Shown in pieces: positions 17,664 to 28,481 of a DNA stretch of 64,000 nucleotides. The notes beneath the pieces were generated by a model. That model was not told where the DNA came from. It was given only the letters and a program-made list of their open reading frames with translations, and did no database searches. Source of the DNA: Flavobacteriaceae bacterium LYZ1037 (GTDB lineage: Bacteria > Bacteroidota > Bacteroidia > Flavobacteriales > Flavobacteriaceae). Within the stretch, counting starts at the first letter, position 1, and each line of letters opens with the position of its first letter. The stretch covers positions 1 to 64,000 of the forward strand of contig QFWS01000003.1 in assembly GCA_003144015.1 (NCBI GenBank). Direction: 5' to 3'. The position numbers and the translations under genes were made by a program.

Positions 17664-18227
17664 TTATTCTTTTATTAAATTGTTTAATTGCTCTCTAACT
17701 CCTTCGCTATTCCAGTTTGCTGCTCCTGTTTTATCAATTACAATGTATCCTGATTTATCTATTATAAACGTTCTAGGAATTGAACTTACTTGAAATAATT
17801 TAGGATTAGCTGCTTTTGGTGTATGAAATTGAAAACTATACTTATTTTTATTTATAAATTTCTGAATGACTTTTGGTTCCTCATTTGAAACAAATAAAAA
17901 TACGACATCCTCATTATAACTTTCATACAGTGCTTCTAAGCTTGGCATTTCGGCAATACATGGTGGACACCAAGTTGCCCAAAAATTAATAACAATTACC
18001 TTTCCTTTAGCCTCATTAAAATCAAATATTTCATTAGTATCACTTAATAATTCCCAATTATAGTCTGTTAGCTTATCTCTTTTAGATTCTTCTACAATTG
18101 AAGGTCCAAATAAAGCCATTCCTTTGTGCAAAAATATTTGAATAGGTTGTCTTGTTTGTGGAATTATTAATAATAGAATTCCTATTATAAAAATAATGTT
18201 GCTGGTATTTAGTTTAGGTCTTTTCAT
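17664..18227 (-). CDS. TlpA-like thioredoxin-fold protein
   Basis: A 187-residue membrane-anchored protein. An N-terminal hydrophobic helix (IIFIIGILLLIIPQTRQP) is followed by a periplasmic thioredoxin domain with the redox motif WATWCPPC near residue 80 and the cis-proline region VSSIPRTFIIDKSG. Such proteins reduce or rearrange periplasmic disulfides, often for cytochrome maturation or stress defence. The gene ends just past tRNA-Leu on the opposite strand. Confidence 0.9.
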   Translation of the reverse strand: MKRPKLNTSNIIFIIGILLLIIPQTRQPIQIFLHKGMALFGPSIVEESKRDKLTDYNWELLSDTNEIFDFNEAKGKVIVINFWATWCPPCIAEMPSLEALYESYNEDVVFLFVSNEEPKVIQKFINKNKYSFQFHTPKAANPKLFQVSSIPRTFIIDKSGYIVIDKTGAANWNSEGVREQLNNLIKE

Positions 18228-18264
18228 AACATTTAAAGACGTTTATTTTGATATAAACTTACAT

Positions 18265-18294
18265 AAAAAAACTCCTGAATTGCTTCAAGAGTTT
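18265..18294 (-). terminator. Terminator after the T9SS surface protein gene
   Basis: A stem AAACTC(C)TGAA / TTCA(A)GAGTTT with a TTGC loop and one mismatch. On the minus strand it is followed by T residues (plus-strand A run 18265-18271). Confidence 0.65.
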
Positions 18295-18314
18295 TGATGT
18301 TCTTTTTACATAAA

Positions 18315-20588
18315 TTATTTCTTGATTAATTTTTTTAAACCTAACTGTCCTTTATCATCTCTTATTTTTACAAAATAGACACCACGTTCTAATGATGAAA
18401 CATTTAGTGGAATGGTTTTAGATTGTTGAGATACTTTTTTTAATACTAATTTCCCCAAAACATCATAAATTACAACTTCAACTTGTGATTGCCTGGAATT
18501 AAATACCAAAGTAACACTTTCCTTTGCTGGATTTGGCATTATTAAAAACTGTGCATTCAATTGGTCTTCTTGTATACCTAATGTGGCAACAAACTCAGTA
18601 TTAAAGGTGTTTGTAATTATTGGCGAATTAAAATCGAATACTATACTTGCCATATTAGGCACAATGTCTCCTAAAACGTATCCAGCCAATGGTTTTATTT
18701 TATAATAAACATATCCATGACTATTTGGTTCATCTGAGGTTGCATCAGCCAAATTAATGTTATTAAATTCCCAAGTCAAATTATCGAAATCGCGCTCAAT
18801 TCCATACGAATGACTAGCACTTAACATTTGAAAAGTTGTTTTATCCAAAGACTCATCTAAAAGATTATCTATCGTAATATTTATAGCACTTGCTGTTCCT
18901 ATGTTTTGAAATCTAATGGTGTAATAAAGATAATCGTCTTCAGTAAAATTAGCATATTCTATTTCTGGACCATGGGATTCTACGATATCGTTAGGGTCGT
19001 ATGAACCTACAATAATTTCTGATAATGTGGCTATATTGTTTTCTTCTGTTACATCGTTTGTACTAGTCGTATATTCTGCAACATTAGTAATTAGGTCTCC
19101 TAAATCAGCAGACGTAGATACCAACAAATCAATAAAAATAATTTCACTTTCTCCAGGTAATAAATCTATGAAATCTAAGATGAAACCAGTTGTAGTTGGT
19201 GTAATAGTGTTTCCTGCGCTCAAACCTGTTGCTCCTGAAAAAGTTACTAAAGCATCTTTAGTAAAAGTGACAGAACCTGCATCTATGGTTGTTTCACCAT
19301 TATTCTTTACTATTAATTTGTTTTTATAAGAAAACCCTGGTCTTGGAGTTGTCCAATACGACACTAGGTGAACTTCTAAATCATCGCATGTGTCTTGTAC
19401 CAATAAATTTAATTGAGATATTTGAAAACAAGCATTCACATTACTTGCTACTCTAACATATATAAGAGCATTGCCAGAAATAAAATTATTAGGAGCAGTA
19501 ATCTGATTTATTCCATTCTGTGCATCAACTAAACTTAGATGATACGTAATATCAAACTGAAGCATGCTTAAACCCGATAACACAACAGAGTTTTTACTTG
19601 TTAAATCAAATGCACCAATACCATCAGAATCTGAACCACTTGAATTATCACAAACTATATAATTGACCTCTGTGTTTGGTGTTGGTTCTGAAATAGACAA
19701 CAAATGAAATTGAGTAATACTATCATTTGCATCACAGCCTATATTACTGGCATTAGGATCATAGATTCTTGCAAAAATTGTTTGACTCGGTGTTAAAGCA
19801 GTATAACTAGCTGGATTTGCAATTGGGTTCTCTAAGTTCCATGCATCATTATAGTCTATAAAATAACTAATCTCTGCCCATGTTTGTCCATTTAATATTT
19901 GTTCATCATTAATTGTTAGATCAAATGTATTGGTATTAAATTCAGAAGAACAAAACCCCATATCTGGAGCATAACCTGCATATAATGGTTGAAAAAAAGT
20001 GTCTATATCTAAAGGAAGAATATCAATACACGCTCCATTAGCTTCTTCGATACGAAGATAAATGGTTGTAAACCCCAAAAATAAATCAACATAAAATAAG
20101 GTATTTGTATTTCCTAGAATAGCATCAGCCTCAAATTCATAATACTGAAAAGTGATATTTGTTGTATTATCTAAATAGTAATAGCTATTCAATTCTTCAA
20201 TCACAGCAAAATTACATTCAAACACTTCAAAACTATTTTCTAATACATCTTTTACAACAATTTGCGCTGTATCTACATATACTTGTCCAGTAGATAGCGT
20301 TGCTAATACTTTATAATACCCAACACCATTATTAGTAGAAGTAACTGTATATAAAGGATTCGTTGCCCCAGCTATTTCATTACTAGGGATTGTTGGAACA
20401 TTTAATGATAAAGAATGATACCATTGATATGTAATATTTGTGTCAGAGGTATTAATAACTGTTCCATCAAGAACTAAAGAACCGTTTTCGCATAAATACA
20501 GCTTAGGTTGTAATTCTATTGTTTGAGCCATAATTTTATTTGCCTGAGCAAACAAGATGATACTTAAAATAAGTATTAGTTTTTTCAT
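18315..20588 (-). CDS. Large secreted protein with T9SS type A sorting domain
   Basis: A 757-residue protein with a signal peptide (MKKLILILSIILFAQANKIMAQ). The N-terminal half has Ig-like/PKD-like adhesion segments with scattered cysteines. A domain at about 520-670 resembles the DUF7619-type module seen in T9SS cargo (YYTIRFQNIGTASA, then WEFNNINLADATSDEP and SIVFDFNSPIITNTF). The last about 75 residues are a type A sorting signal (FLIMPNPAKESVTLVFN, VVIYDVLGKLV, LERGVYFVKI, KKLIKK). It is expected to cross the outer membrane through T9SS and be surface-anchored or released. No enzyme motif is visible, so an adhesin role is an inference. Confidence 0.88.
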   Translation of the reverse strand: MKKLILILSIILFAQANKIMAQTIELQPKLYLCENGSLVLDGTVINTSDTNITYQWYHSLSLNVPTIPSNEIAGATNPLYTVTSTNNGVGYYKVLATLSTGQVYVDTAQIVVKDVLENSFEVFECNFAVIEELNSYYYLDNTTNITFQYYEFEADAILGNTNTLFYVDLFLGFTTIYLRIEEANGACIDILPLDIDTFFQPLYAGYAPDMGFCSSEFNTNTFDLTINDEQILNGQTWAEISYFIDYNDAWNLENPIANPASYTALTPSQTIFARIYDPNASNIGCDANDSITQFHLLSISEPTPNTEVNYIVCDNSSGSDSDGIGAFDLTSKNSVVLSGLSMLQFDITYHLSLVDAQNGINQITAPNNFISGNALIYVRVASNVNACFQISQLNLLVQDTCDDLEVHLVSYWTTPRPGFSYKNKLIVKNNGETTIDAGSVTFTKDALVTFSGATGLSAGNTITPTTTGFILDFIDLLPGESEIIFIDLLVSTSADLGDLITNVAEYTTSTNDVTEENNIATLSEIIVGSYDPNDIVESHGPEIEYANFTEDDYLYYTIRFQNIGTASAINITIDNLLDESLDKTTFQMLSASHSYGIERDFDNLTWEFNNINLADATSDEPNSHGYVYYKIKPLAGYVLGDIVPNMASIVFDFNSPIITNTFNTEFVATLGIQEDQLNAQFLIMPNPAKESVTLVFNSRQSQVEVVIYDVLGKLVLKKVSQQSKTIPLNVSSLERGVYFVKIRDDKGQLGLKKLIKK

Positions 20589-20663
20589 ATAGATTTAGTA
20601 TAGATTTAGATTTGTGAACAAATATACACTTTTAGTTAAAAGCAAATTTTCAATGAGAAAAGC

Positions 20664-20698
20664 AAAAAAAATCCGTTAGAGATTTTCTAACGGATTTT
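20664..20698 (-). terminator. Terminator after aconitase
   Basis: A perfect 13-base-pair stem (20668-20680 with 20686-20698), loop GATTT, with an A run on the left that becomes a T run on the minus strand. It sits 25 bases past the aconitase stop. Confidence 0.85.
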
Positions 20699-20722
20699 TA
20701 AATATTAATTATTTGGTAATGT

Positions 20723-22987
20723 TTAACCTTTATTTTCTTTTTTAATTAAGTTTAATGCAGACCCTTCATTATACCAATCAATCTGAGCTTGATTATATGT
20801 ATGGTTTGCAACAATAATATCTTTAGAACCATCTGCATGAACAAATTCTAATGTTAAAGGTTTGTCTGGAGCAAAACCATCTAAATCTAGGAAGTTGATG
20901 GTATCATCTTCTTGGATCAAATCGTAATCACTCTCTTTCGCAAATGTTAAACCTAACATACCTTGTTTTTTAAGGTTTGTTTCGTGGATACGTGCAAACG
21001 ATTTCACTAAAACAGCTGCAACACCTAAAAAACGTGGTTCCATAGCTGCATGTTCACGAGAAGAGCCTTCACCATAGTTATGATCTCCAACAACTATCGA
21101 TTTTACTCCTGCTGCTTTGTATGCTCTCGCAACATCTGGAACACCGCCAAATTCGCCAGTTAATTGGTTTTTTACAAAATTGGTTTTCTTACCAAATGCA
21201 TTAACAGCTCCAATTAACATATTATTAGAAATATTATCTAAATGTCCTCTAAAACGCAACCAAGGTCCAGCCATAGAAATATGGTCGGTTGTACATTTCC
21301 CGAAAGCTTTAATTAACAATTTAGCACCTGTAATTTTATTTCCAATAGGTGTAAATGGCTCTAATAATTGTAAGCGCTCTGAATTTGGATTAACAGACAC
21401 ATCTACTTTACTTCCATCTTTAACAGGCTCTACATAACCAGATTCTTTAACATCAAACCCTAATGGTGGTAATTCAAGTCCTTTTGGTTCGTCTAATTTA
21501 ATTTCTTGACCATCTTCATTAATTAACGTATCATTCATTGGATCAAAATCCAATCTTCCTGAAATGGCGATTGCCGCAACCATTTCTGGCGAGCCTACAA
21601 ACGCATGTGTGTTAGGGTTACCATCGGCACGTTTTGAGAAGTTTCTATTAAAAGAATGTACAATGGTATTTTTTTCATCACCTTTTCTATCGCTTCTATC
21701 CCATTGTCCAATACAAGGTCCGCAAGCATTTGTAAAGATCGTGGCATTTAAATCTTCAAATATTTTTAAAACGCCATCACGTTCTGCTGTAAAACGAATT
21801 TGCTCAGAACCTGGGTTAATTCCAAAATCGGATTTGGCTTTAATATTTTTATCTACCGCTTGTTTAGCAATAGAGGCTGCACGTGTTAAATCTTCGTAAG
21901 AGGAGTTTGTACAAGATCCAATTAATCCCCAATCAACTTTTAATGGCCAATCGTTTTTTCTTGCTTTTTCACCAAGATCACCAACTTCTGTTGCTAAATC
22001 TGGGGTAAATGGTCCGTTTAAATGTGGACGTAACGTATTTAAATCGATTTCGATAACTTGATCAAAATATTGTTCTGGAGACGCATATACTTCATCATCT
22101 CCTGTTAGATATTCACGGATTTTATTTGCTTCATCAGCAATATCATTTCTATCTGTAGCACGTAAATAACGTTCCATAGAATCGTCGTAACCAAAAGTAG
22201 AAGTAGTAGCTCCTATTTCTGCTCCCATATTACAAATAGTTCCTTTCCCTGTACAAGATAAATTTTTAGCACCAGGACCAAAATATTCAACAATGGCACC
22301 TGTTCCACCTTTTACAGTAAGAATGCCTGCAACTTTAAGTATTACATCTTTTGCAGATGTCCACCCATTTAAGCTACCAGTTAATTTAACACCAATTAGT
22401 TTAGGGAATTTTAATTCCCAAGCCATTCCTGCCATAACATCTACAGCATCAGCACCACCTACACCAATTGCAACCATTCCTAGTCCACCTGCATTTACAG
22501 TGTGAGAATCGGTTCCAATCATCATTCCTCCAGGAAATGCATAATTTTCTAAAACTACTTGATGAATAATACCTGCTCCTGGTTTCCAGAAACCAAGACC
22601 ATATTTATTAGAAACGGATGCTAAAAAATCAAAAACCTCGTTACTAGTTTCATTAGCTCGTTTTAAATCAGGCACTGCTCCTTGTTTCGCTTGGATTAAG
22701 TGATCGCAATGTGTCGTTGTTGGTACTGCCACTTTAGGCTTACCTGCTTGCATAAATTGTAATAATGCCATTTGAGCAGTAGCATCTTGTAATGCGATAC
22801 GGTCTGGAGCAAAATCTACATAATCTTTACCTCTTCTAAATGCTTTCGTTGGCGTTCCATCCCAAAGATGTGAATATAGAATCTTTTCTGAAAGTGTTAA
22901 TGGTTTACCTACAATTTCTCTAGCTTTATCTACACGACCTGCCATTGTAGAATAAACCTTTTTTATCATTTCAATATCGAATGCCAT
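20723..22987 (-). CDS. acn: Aconitate hydratase (mitochondrial-type aconitase)
   Basis: Interconverts citrate and isocitrate in the TCA cycle using a [4Fe-4S] cluster. The 754 residues match the mitochondrial-type subfamily in length. The cluster ligands are visible as Cys359 ([13 protein letters not shown]), Cys422 and Cys425 ([11 protein letters not shown]), and the substrate region [18 protein letters not shown] lies in the C-terminal swivel domain. It is a single-gene transcription unit with a -7 element upstream and a strong terminator after it. Confidence 0.97.
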   Translation of the reverse strand: MAFDIEMIKKVYSTMAGRVDKAREIVGKPLTLSEKILYSHLWDGTPTKAFRRGKDYVDFAPDRIALQDATAQMALLQFMQAGKPKVAVPTTTHCDHLIQAKQGAVPDLKRANETSNEVFDFLASVSNKYGLGFWKPGAGIIHQVVLENYAFPGGMMIGTDSHTVNAGGLGMVAIGVGGADAVDVMAGMAWELKFPKLIGVKLTGSLNGWTSAKDVILKVAGILTVKGGTGAIVEYFGPGAKNLSCTGKGTICNMGAEIGATTSTFGYDDSMERYLRATDRNDIADEANKIREYLTGDDEVYASPEQYFDQVIEIDLNTLRPHLNGPFTPDLATEVGDLGEKARKNDWPLKVDWGLIGSCTNSSYEDLTRAASIAKQAVDKNIKAKSDFGINPGSEQIRFTAERDGVLKIFEDLNATIFTNACGPCIGQWDRSDRKGDEKNTIVHSFNRNFSKRADGNPNTHAFVGSPEMVAAIAISGRLDFDPMNDTLINEDGQEIKLDEPKGLELPPLGFDVKESGYVEPVKDGSKVDVSVNPNSERLQLLEPFTPIGNKITGAKLLIKAFGKCTTDHISMAGPWLRFRGHLDNISNNMLIGAVNAFGKKTNFVKNQLTGEFGGVPDVARAYKAAGVKSIVVGDHNYGEGSSREHAAMEPRFLGVAAVLVKSFARIHETNLKKQGMLGLTFAKESDYDLIQEDDTINFLDLDGFAPDKPLTLEFVHADGSKDIIVANHTYNQAQIDWYNEGSALNLIKKENKG

Positions 22988-23030
22988 ATGTTTTTATTTT
23001 AAGGATTATAGTTTTAATTTTTGTGTCTTG

Positions 23031-23038
23031 CAAAATTA
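23031..23038 (-). promoter_or_regulatory. -7 element upstream of aconitase
   Basis: On the minus strand TAATTTTG, followed by GCAAGAC, lies about 43 bases before the start codon. No clear -33 TTG. Confidence 0.45.
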
Positions 23039-23248
23039 CAAATTTTAAAGGAGATTTAAAAATATGTAACAAAATCGATTAATCTTTGAATATAATTCAA
23101 AAAAAAGTCTATAATTAGATGTAAATTTGATGATTTCGCAATTTATTACGCAATAAAATAATAAATTAACAATTCAGTTTTTGATATATTTCAATTACTT
23201 GAATAAAGAATTTGAAAAAAGTAATAGATTAAATTATTTTAAGACTTA

Positions 23249-24202
23249 TTAGAATAAGCTTTTAATAATCTGTTCTTCAGAAATCCCTTCAGCTTCAGCT
23301 TTATAATTTTTTATAATTCTATGTCTTAAAATACTACCAGCTACAGCTTGAACATTTTCAATATCTGGCGAAAATTTTCCATGGATAGCTGCATGTGTTT
23401 TAGCCGCTAGTATTAAATTTTGAGATGCTCTAGGCCCAGCTCCCCAATCTATATAATTTTTAACTAAATCTGTTGCTTCTTTACTATTAGGTCTAGTTTT
23501 ACCAACCATTCTAACAGCGTATTCAATAACATTATCTGCCACGGGAATTCTTCGTATTAGATGTTGAATATCTATAATTTCTTGGGCTGAAAATAACGAA
23601 TTGACTTTTACTTGAACTTCTGTTGTGGTAGATTTTACAACTTGAACTTCTTCTTCAAAAGAAGGGTAATCTAAATTTACAGCAAACATAAACCTGTCTA
23701 ATTGGGCTTCTGGTAAAGGATATGTTCCTTCTTGCTCTATTGGGTTTTGCGTAGCAAGTACAAAATAAGGTAGGTTTAATTTATAATTATGTCCGGCAAC
23801 GGTTACTGAGCGTTCCTGCATAGCTTCTAATAAAGCTGCTTGTGTTTTTGGAGGTGTTCTATTTATTTCGTCTGCTAAAATAATATTTGCGAAAATAGGC
23901 CCTTTTATAAATTTAAACTGTCTGTTTTCGTCTAAAATTTCGCTTCCTAGAATATCGCTTGGCATTAAATCTGGCGTAAACTGTATGCGTTTAAAATCAA
24001 GACCTAATGTTTGAGCAATGGTATTAACCATTAATGTTTTGGCAAGACCTGGCACACCAATTAATAAAGCATGACCACCAGAAAAAATAGAGATTAGAAT
24101 TTGACTAACAACTTGATCTTGCCCAACAATTACTTTGGCAATTTCAGTTTTTAATGTTTGATATTTTTGAACTAATTCTTCTATTTTCGCTACGTCCGAC
24201 AT
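23249..24202 (-). CDS. MoxR-family AAA+ ATPase
   Basis: A 317-residue AAA+ protein with Walker A GVPGLAKT (49-56), Walker B and sensor sequence ILADEINRTPPKTQAALLEA, ATQNPIEQEGTYPLPEAQLDRF, and the MoxR C-terminal lid with GPRASQNLILAAKTHA. MoxR ATPases act as chaperones that mature partner proteins, usually DUF58 or von Willebrand A proteins. None of these partners follows here. Instead the gene sits two bases downstream of three periplasmic foldase genes, in the same transcription direction. Confidence 0.93.
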   Translation of the reverse strand: MSDVAKIEELVQKYQTLKTEIAKVIVGQDQVVSQILISIFSGGHALLIGVPGLAKTLMVNTIAQTLGLDFKRIQFTPDLMPSDILGSEILDENRQFKFIKGPIFANIILADEINRTPPKTQAALLEAMQERSVTVAGHNYKLNLPYFVLATQNPIEQEGTYPLPEAQLDRFMFAVNLDYPSFEEEVQVVKSTTTEVQVKVNSLFSAQEIIDIQHLIRRIPVADNVIEYAVRMVGKTRPNSKEATDLVKNYIDWGAGPRASQNLILAAKTHAAIHGKFSPDIENVQAVAGSILRHRIIKNYKAEAEGISEEQIIKSLF

Positions 24203-24204
24203 AT

Positions 24205-25653
24205 TTATTTTTTTAACCAGTTACTAGAAAATTCACAATCTCTATAGTCCCCATTAATTTTAATATAGGTTTCCATAATTTTTTCATCTTGCCAATCTTC
24301 AATAACTTTAAAACGCTTTTCGTTTAGTGCTAATTCTTTAATTTTTAAATAGTCTCTTGAAAAGTCTGCAACGTGCTCGTCTATTCTGTCGCTAACCATC
24401 ATTATTTTAAATTTGACGTTTCCTGTTCTTCCTCTATCCGTTAAGATTAAACTTACCTCATCGTCTTTTAATTCTTGAATTTGACCATATAATTCTGGAT
24501 CCATTCTAGTCAGTTCAAAATTATAATCTTGAGTTGCTGGGTTTATTAAAAACCCACCTTCACTTTTGGTTTCTTTTTCGTCGCTAAATTCTTTTGCAGC
24601 TTCAGCAAACGAAATATCTCCATCGACGATTCGTTGTCTTATGGTTTCAATTTTAGTTTTAGCTTCAGTAATAGCATCTTGAGAGACTTCTGGTATTAAT
24701 AAAATATGACGTACATCAAACTCCTGACCTCTAATTTTTTCTAAATAAATAATATGATACCCAAATTCTGATTCAAAAGGTTCTGAAATTTCTCCTTCTT
24801 GTAATGAGAAAGCCACATCTCTAAATTCTTTTACCATTCTTGGTTTTTTTCTATAAAGAGTGTAAAGCCCTCCTGTTTTAATGGATTCTTTATCGTCTGT
24901 ATACAAAACAACTTTAGATCGAAAACTAGCTCCATTCTCTAAAATATCGGCTTTGAATTGTTTTAATTGATCGATAACTTTTTGTTTATTTTCTTCTGAA
25001 ACTTCAGGTTCAATAACAATTTGAGACACTTTTAATTCGGTTCCAAAGGTTGGTCTTTCGTCTTCTGGAATCTTGCTGAAAAACTGTCTAACTTCTTCTG
25101 GAGTAACCTCTACTTCATCTATAATTTTTCTTTGCATTTCGCTAGCTAGCTTATTGCTTTTATTGATTTCAAACATTTCATCTCTAAAACTTTTTTCATC
25201 TTCTTTATTATAAAATGCAATAAGTTCTTCCATGGTTTTTCCAGACTGATCTAGAAATTGTTGTAATTGATAATCTACTGCTGAACGAATTTCGGCATCC
25301 GAAACAATAATACTATCTTGTATGGCTTGATGTGCATACAATTTATCTTCTAAAAGTTTACCGAAAAGTTGACAACGGGTAACACCTTCCATTGAGGCTC
25401 CTTGAGCTTTTAACTGTAGAATAGTATTGTCAATATCGGAATCAAGAATAATATAATCTCCTACCACTGCAACAACGCCATCAATTCTTCGAGATTGAGA
25501 ATTATCTACTGTGTCTTTCTGGACCTCAACAGTTTCATCTTCTTCAATAATGATTTGAGCAAAAACCCCTTGTGTTACTAAAAATGTTAAACAAATTAGT
25601 ACGTACTGGTTTAATTTAATTATAGATTTCAAATTTTTTATTTTTAATAGCAT
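24205..25653 (-). CDS. SurA-like periplasmic peptidyl-prolyl isomerase
   Basis: A 482-residue exported protein. A signal peptide (LICLTFLVTQGVFAQ) is followed by a SurA N-terminal chaperone region (RIDGVVAVVGDYIILDSDID) and two parvulin-type domains, around LKVSQIVIEPE and FDVRHILLIPE with their GGLYTLYRK and GGFLINPATQ partner strands. SurA escorts unfolded outer-membrane proteins to the BAM complex. The start overlaps the end of the upstream lipoprotein gene by 38 bases, indicating translational coupling. Confidence 0.93.
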   Translation of the reverse strand: MLLKIKNLKSIIKLNQYVLICLTFLVTQGVFAQIIIEEDETVEVQKDTVDNSQSRRIDGVVAVVGDYIILDSDIDNTILQLKAQGASMEGVTRCQLFGKLLEDKLYAHQAIQDSIIVSDAEIRSAVDYQLQQFLDQSGKTMEELIAFYNKEDEKSFRDEMFEINKSNKLASEMQRKIIDEVEVTPEEVRQFFSKIPEDERPTFGTELKVSQIVIEPEVSEENKQKVIDQLKQFKADILENGASFRSKVVLYTDDKESIKTGGLYTLYRKKPRMVKEFRDVAFSLQEGEISEPFESEFGYHIIYLEKIRGQEFDVRHILLIPEVSQDAITEAKTKIETIRQRIVDGDISFAEAAKEFSDEKETKSEGGFLINPATQDYNFELTRMDPELYGQIQELKDDEVSLILTDRGRTGNVKFKIMMVSDRIDEHVADFSRDYLKIKELALNEKRFKVIEDWQDEKIMETYIKINGDYRDCEFSSNWLKK

Positions 25654-26476
25654 CTTTAATAATGTCTTTTTCTAATTCTCTAATGAGTTCTAATTTCCGT
25701 TTATTTATAACGATTTTCTCTATGGTTGGCTTTACATATTCTAATGGAGCTGTATTGTTTCTAAGCAAGACATCGTTAATATGCACCAAATATAATCCTA
25801 ATGAATCTTTGAGTTGTATAAAATTAGATTTTTTTAACAGTTCGTTTTTATTTTCGGTTGTAATTGCAGGAATTTTATCTACAACTTGGTCTACTTTTAT
25901 CCAAACAGAATCTTTTAATGAGAAGGATTTAAATTGAATTGAAACCGAATCTAACTCGCGTTTATCTTCTTGATTGAATCTCTTAAACTTTTGCTCTAAG
26001 TCTCTTAAGTCTAATCTGTTTTCTTCTAAATTAATATATCTCAGTTTTATTAAATCTTCATTTAATCTAAAAATCTGTTTGTTTTCATTATAATAAGCTT
26101 CAATTTCATTAGATGTAATTACAGTATCTATGTTCTTAGCTACCAAAGCTTCTAAATATGCTTTAGAATAAAGTTCGTTTTTATATTCTAAAGCATATTT
26201 ATTGAAAGACTCCTGTTTGGCTTCGGTTAAATTGCGTTTGGCTCCACTAACTAATAATTGTTCTGTAGCCCATCGATTTATAAAATTTGAAACAACCATG
26301 GTGCTATCTTGCGTAGACATCCCTTCTTTTATTAAATCTAAGATGTCTTCTTCATAAAGATAGGTGTCATTAACTTTTGCGATAGCTTTCCTGTCGTCGG
26401 TTTCTTTAAAAAAATTGCATGAAACAAACAGGAAACAAACAAGCAATAGATATAATATGTTTGTTTTAAATTTCAA
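25616..26476 (-). CDS. SurA-N-like foldase lipoprotein without a clear parvulin core
   Basis: A 286-residue lipoprotein with lipobox LLLVCFLFVSCNFFKE. After KAIAKVNDTYLYEEDIL it has the helical SurA/PrsA N-terminal architecture, including NRWATEQLLVSGAKRNL. A region around EDLIKLRYINLEENRLDLRD stands where a parvulin domain would begin, but the usual catalytic and HIL-type motifs are not recognisable. It probably works as a chaperone beside its two neighbours, which have proper PpiC domains. It follows the 658-residue gene with a one-base gap. Confidence 0.8.
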   Translation of the reverse strand: MKFKTNILYLLLVCFLFVSCNFFKETDDRKAIAKVNDTYLYEEDILDLIKEGMSTQDSTMVVSNFINRWATEQLLVSGAKRNLTEAKQESFNKYALEYKNELYSKAYLEALVAKNIDTVITSNEIEAYYNENKQIFRLNEDLIKLRYINLEENRLDLRDLEQKFKRFNQEDKRELDSVSIQFKSFSLKDSVWIKVDQVVDKIPAITTENKNELLKKSNFIQLKDSLGLYLVHINDVLLRNNTAPLEYVKPTIEKIVINKRKLELIRELEKDIIKDAIKNKKFEIYN

Positions 26477-26477
26477 A

Positions 26478-28454
26478 TTAATTATTTAACTGAGTTTTTA
26501 CTTTTGATAGAGCCTCTTGGTTGATCTTTACTTTGTATTTATTGTCCAAATCTAAAATCCAATTCGTCTCTTTTTCATTTTGGAAATCGTTTATTACAGC
26601 TCCTTTAGCTTCTTCGAATGATTTTAATTCTTTAGGCAAAACCTTTTTAACATCTGCAACAATAAACCCATCGTTAAATTGATAGATGCTAGAAACACCT
26701 GTTTTAAACTCAAAATCTGTAGGTAAAGACTGGTGTTGAGCATCCATTATTCCAGAAGTAAAAATAACATCAATTGATTTATCTGAATTAATAATTGATT
26801 TAATTTCCTCTGTCGTTTTATTTTCGCTTAATAGCTTTTTAACTTTTTTAATGGTACTTTTTTTAGCTGAAGATGCTACAACTGCATCTATTCTTTGATT
26901 CCAAAAATAAGCTTCTTTATTCGTACTGTAATATTCTTGAAGCCCAACAGAGTCTTTTTTAGCTGCATTCCAAATTTCAGTTTCCATTAAGTCGAATAAC
27001 AAGAGTCCATCTCTATATTCTTCAACTATATATGCATAATCTGGGTTTTCAAAGACTAATTGTTCTTCTTTATATTGTAATAACTCTTTTTCTAAAAATT
27101 GCTCATAGCTTTCTGATACTAATTTATTTAAATCAATCTTGCTAGTGTATTTTTTTTGCGTTGTTTCTAAAAATGCCCCAAAAGCAGCATTTGTTATTTG
27201 CTTTTTTCCTAATTTAACAAGTGGCAAGTCTGCTTTAAAATCTTGAGGTAAAACCCATCTGCCAGTAAAATAATCATCATTTAAAATAGAAACAAAATAA
27301 CTTAAATCTGGTTGTGCCTTAGAAACTAAGTATTGCTTTTTAAGATTAGTAATTAATGCAGAATTAATAAGTTGCGATCTAGAGTCTCTTTTTACTTTTG
27401 CTTCAAGTTCATTTTTCATACTTTCATAACTTCCTACAGGTTTTTTGTTATAAAGCTTGATAATATGCCATCCATATTCTGTTTTAAAAGGTTTAGATAT
27501 GTCTCCAATATTTTCAAGACTAAATGCTTGGTCTTCAAATTCCATAGCTGTTAATTGCCCACCACTAAATGGTGATAACATGCCACCTTTGCTTGCAGAA
27601 CTCTGATCTTCAGAAAATTGTTTCGCTAAAGCCTCGAAATCTTCACCTTGTTGTAGTTTTAAATAAATATCGTTAATTCTAGATTCTGGATTATCGTGTG
27701 GTTTATCGGCTGTTTTATTATTAATCATAATATGAGCCACTGTACGTTCTCCTCTTGAAGGTCTCTTATCTTGAACAAAAACAATATGATAACCAAACTT
27801 TGTTTTAAATGGCATTGAAACTTCTCCTACATTTGTATTATATGCTTCATTTTCGAAGTCGTAAACCATTTTAAACGCTGTAAAATATCCTAAATCTTCA
27901 GCATAGATAGTGTTTCCATTATGAACATCGTTTTTAACTGTCTCGAAACCTTCATTAAGAACTCTTTCTCTTAATTTTAATAAATCATTGTAGATTTGCA
28001 AGGTATCAACTTCATTTTCAACATGCATACCATCTTCATGAGAGGGATGGTCTGGAATACGAATTAATATATGACTAGCTTTTACCTCATTAACCGTTCT
28101 GTAATAAGCTTCTTCAATAAGCTCGTCGGTTACTTTGGAGTCTGTTAAGTAGTTTTTAGCCAATTGGGATTTGTAATTAGCCAGTTCGTTTATATAAGAC
28201 TTCTTTGTGTCTAAACCCAAGGAGTGGGCTTCTTTTAACTTAAGTTTGTAATTAATAAATAACTTTAAATACTCATCAACATCTTTCTGAGATTCGTCTT
28301 TAACTAAATCTATGTTTTTATTAAAAACTCTTGTAAATTCCGAAACATATACTGGATCGTTGTCTACAGTAAACAGTACTTCCCCTTGAGAGTTTTGAGC
28401 ATTATTCACAAAAAAACACAAAGAAAAAACAGCTACTAAAAAATATTTATTCAT
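26478..28454 (-). CDS. Double-PpiC peptidyl-prolyl isomerase
   Basis: The start is set at MNKYFLVAVFSLCFF (28454), because an upstream in-frame start at 28484 lies inside the promoter -7 element. This gives 658 residues: a signal peptide, a helical chaperone region with the parvulin domain begun by VKASHILIRIPDHPS, a second parvulin domain begun by RTVAHIMINNKT (with SKGGMLSPFSGGQL), and a long C-terminal helical region. It is an exported foldase for envelope proteins and heads a four-gene run with the lipoprotein, the SurA-like protein and the MoxR ATPase. Confidence 0.92.
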   Translation of the reverse strand: MNKYFLVAVFSLCFFVNNAQNSQGEVLFTVDNDPVYVSEFTRVFNKNIDLVKDESQKDVDEYLKLFINYKLKLKEAHSLGLDTKKSYINELANYKSQLAKNYLTDSKVTDELIEEAYYRTVNEVKASHILIRIPDHPSHEDGMHVENEVDTLQIYNDLLKLRERVLNEGFETVKNDVHNGNTIYAEDLGYFTAFKMVYDFENEAYNTNVGEVSMPFKTKFGYHIVFVQDKRPSRGERTVAHIMINNKTADKPHDNPESRINDIYLKLQQGEDFEALAKQFSEDQSSASKGGMLSPFSGGQLTAMEFEDQAFSLENIGDISKPFKTEYGWHIIKLYNKKPVGSYESMKNELEAKVKRDSRSQLINSALITNLKKQYLVSKAQPDLSYFVSILNDDYFTGRWVLPQDFKADLPLVKLGKKQITNAAFGAFLETTQKKYTSKIDLNKLVSESYEQFLEKELLQYKEEQLVFENPDYAYIVEEYRDGLLLFDLMETEIWNAAKKDSVGLQEYYSTNKEAYFWNQRIDAVVASSAKKSTIKKVKKLLSENKTTEEIKSIINSDKSIDVIFTSGIMDAQHQSLPTDFEFKTGVSSIYQFNDGFIVADVKKVLPKELKSFEEAKGAVINDFQNEKETNWILDLDNKYKVKINQEALSKVKTQLNN

Positions 28455-28481
28455 GTTATTAATTTTATTTTTATTCTGTTG

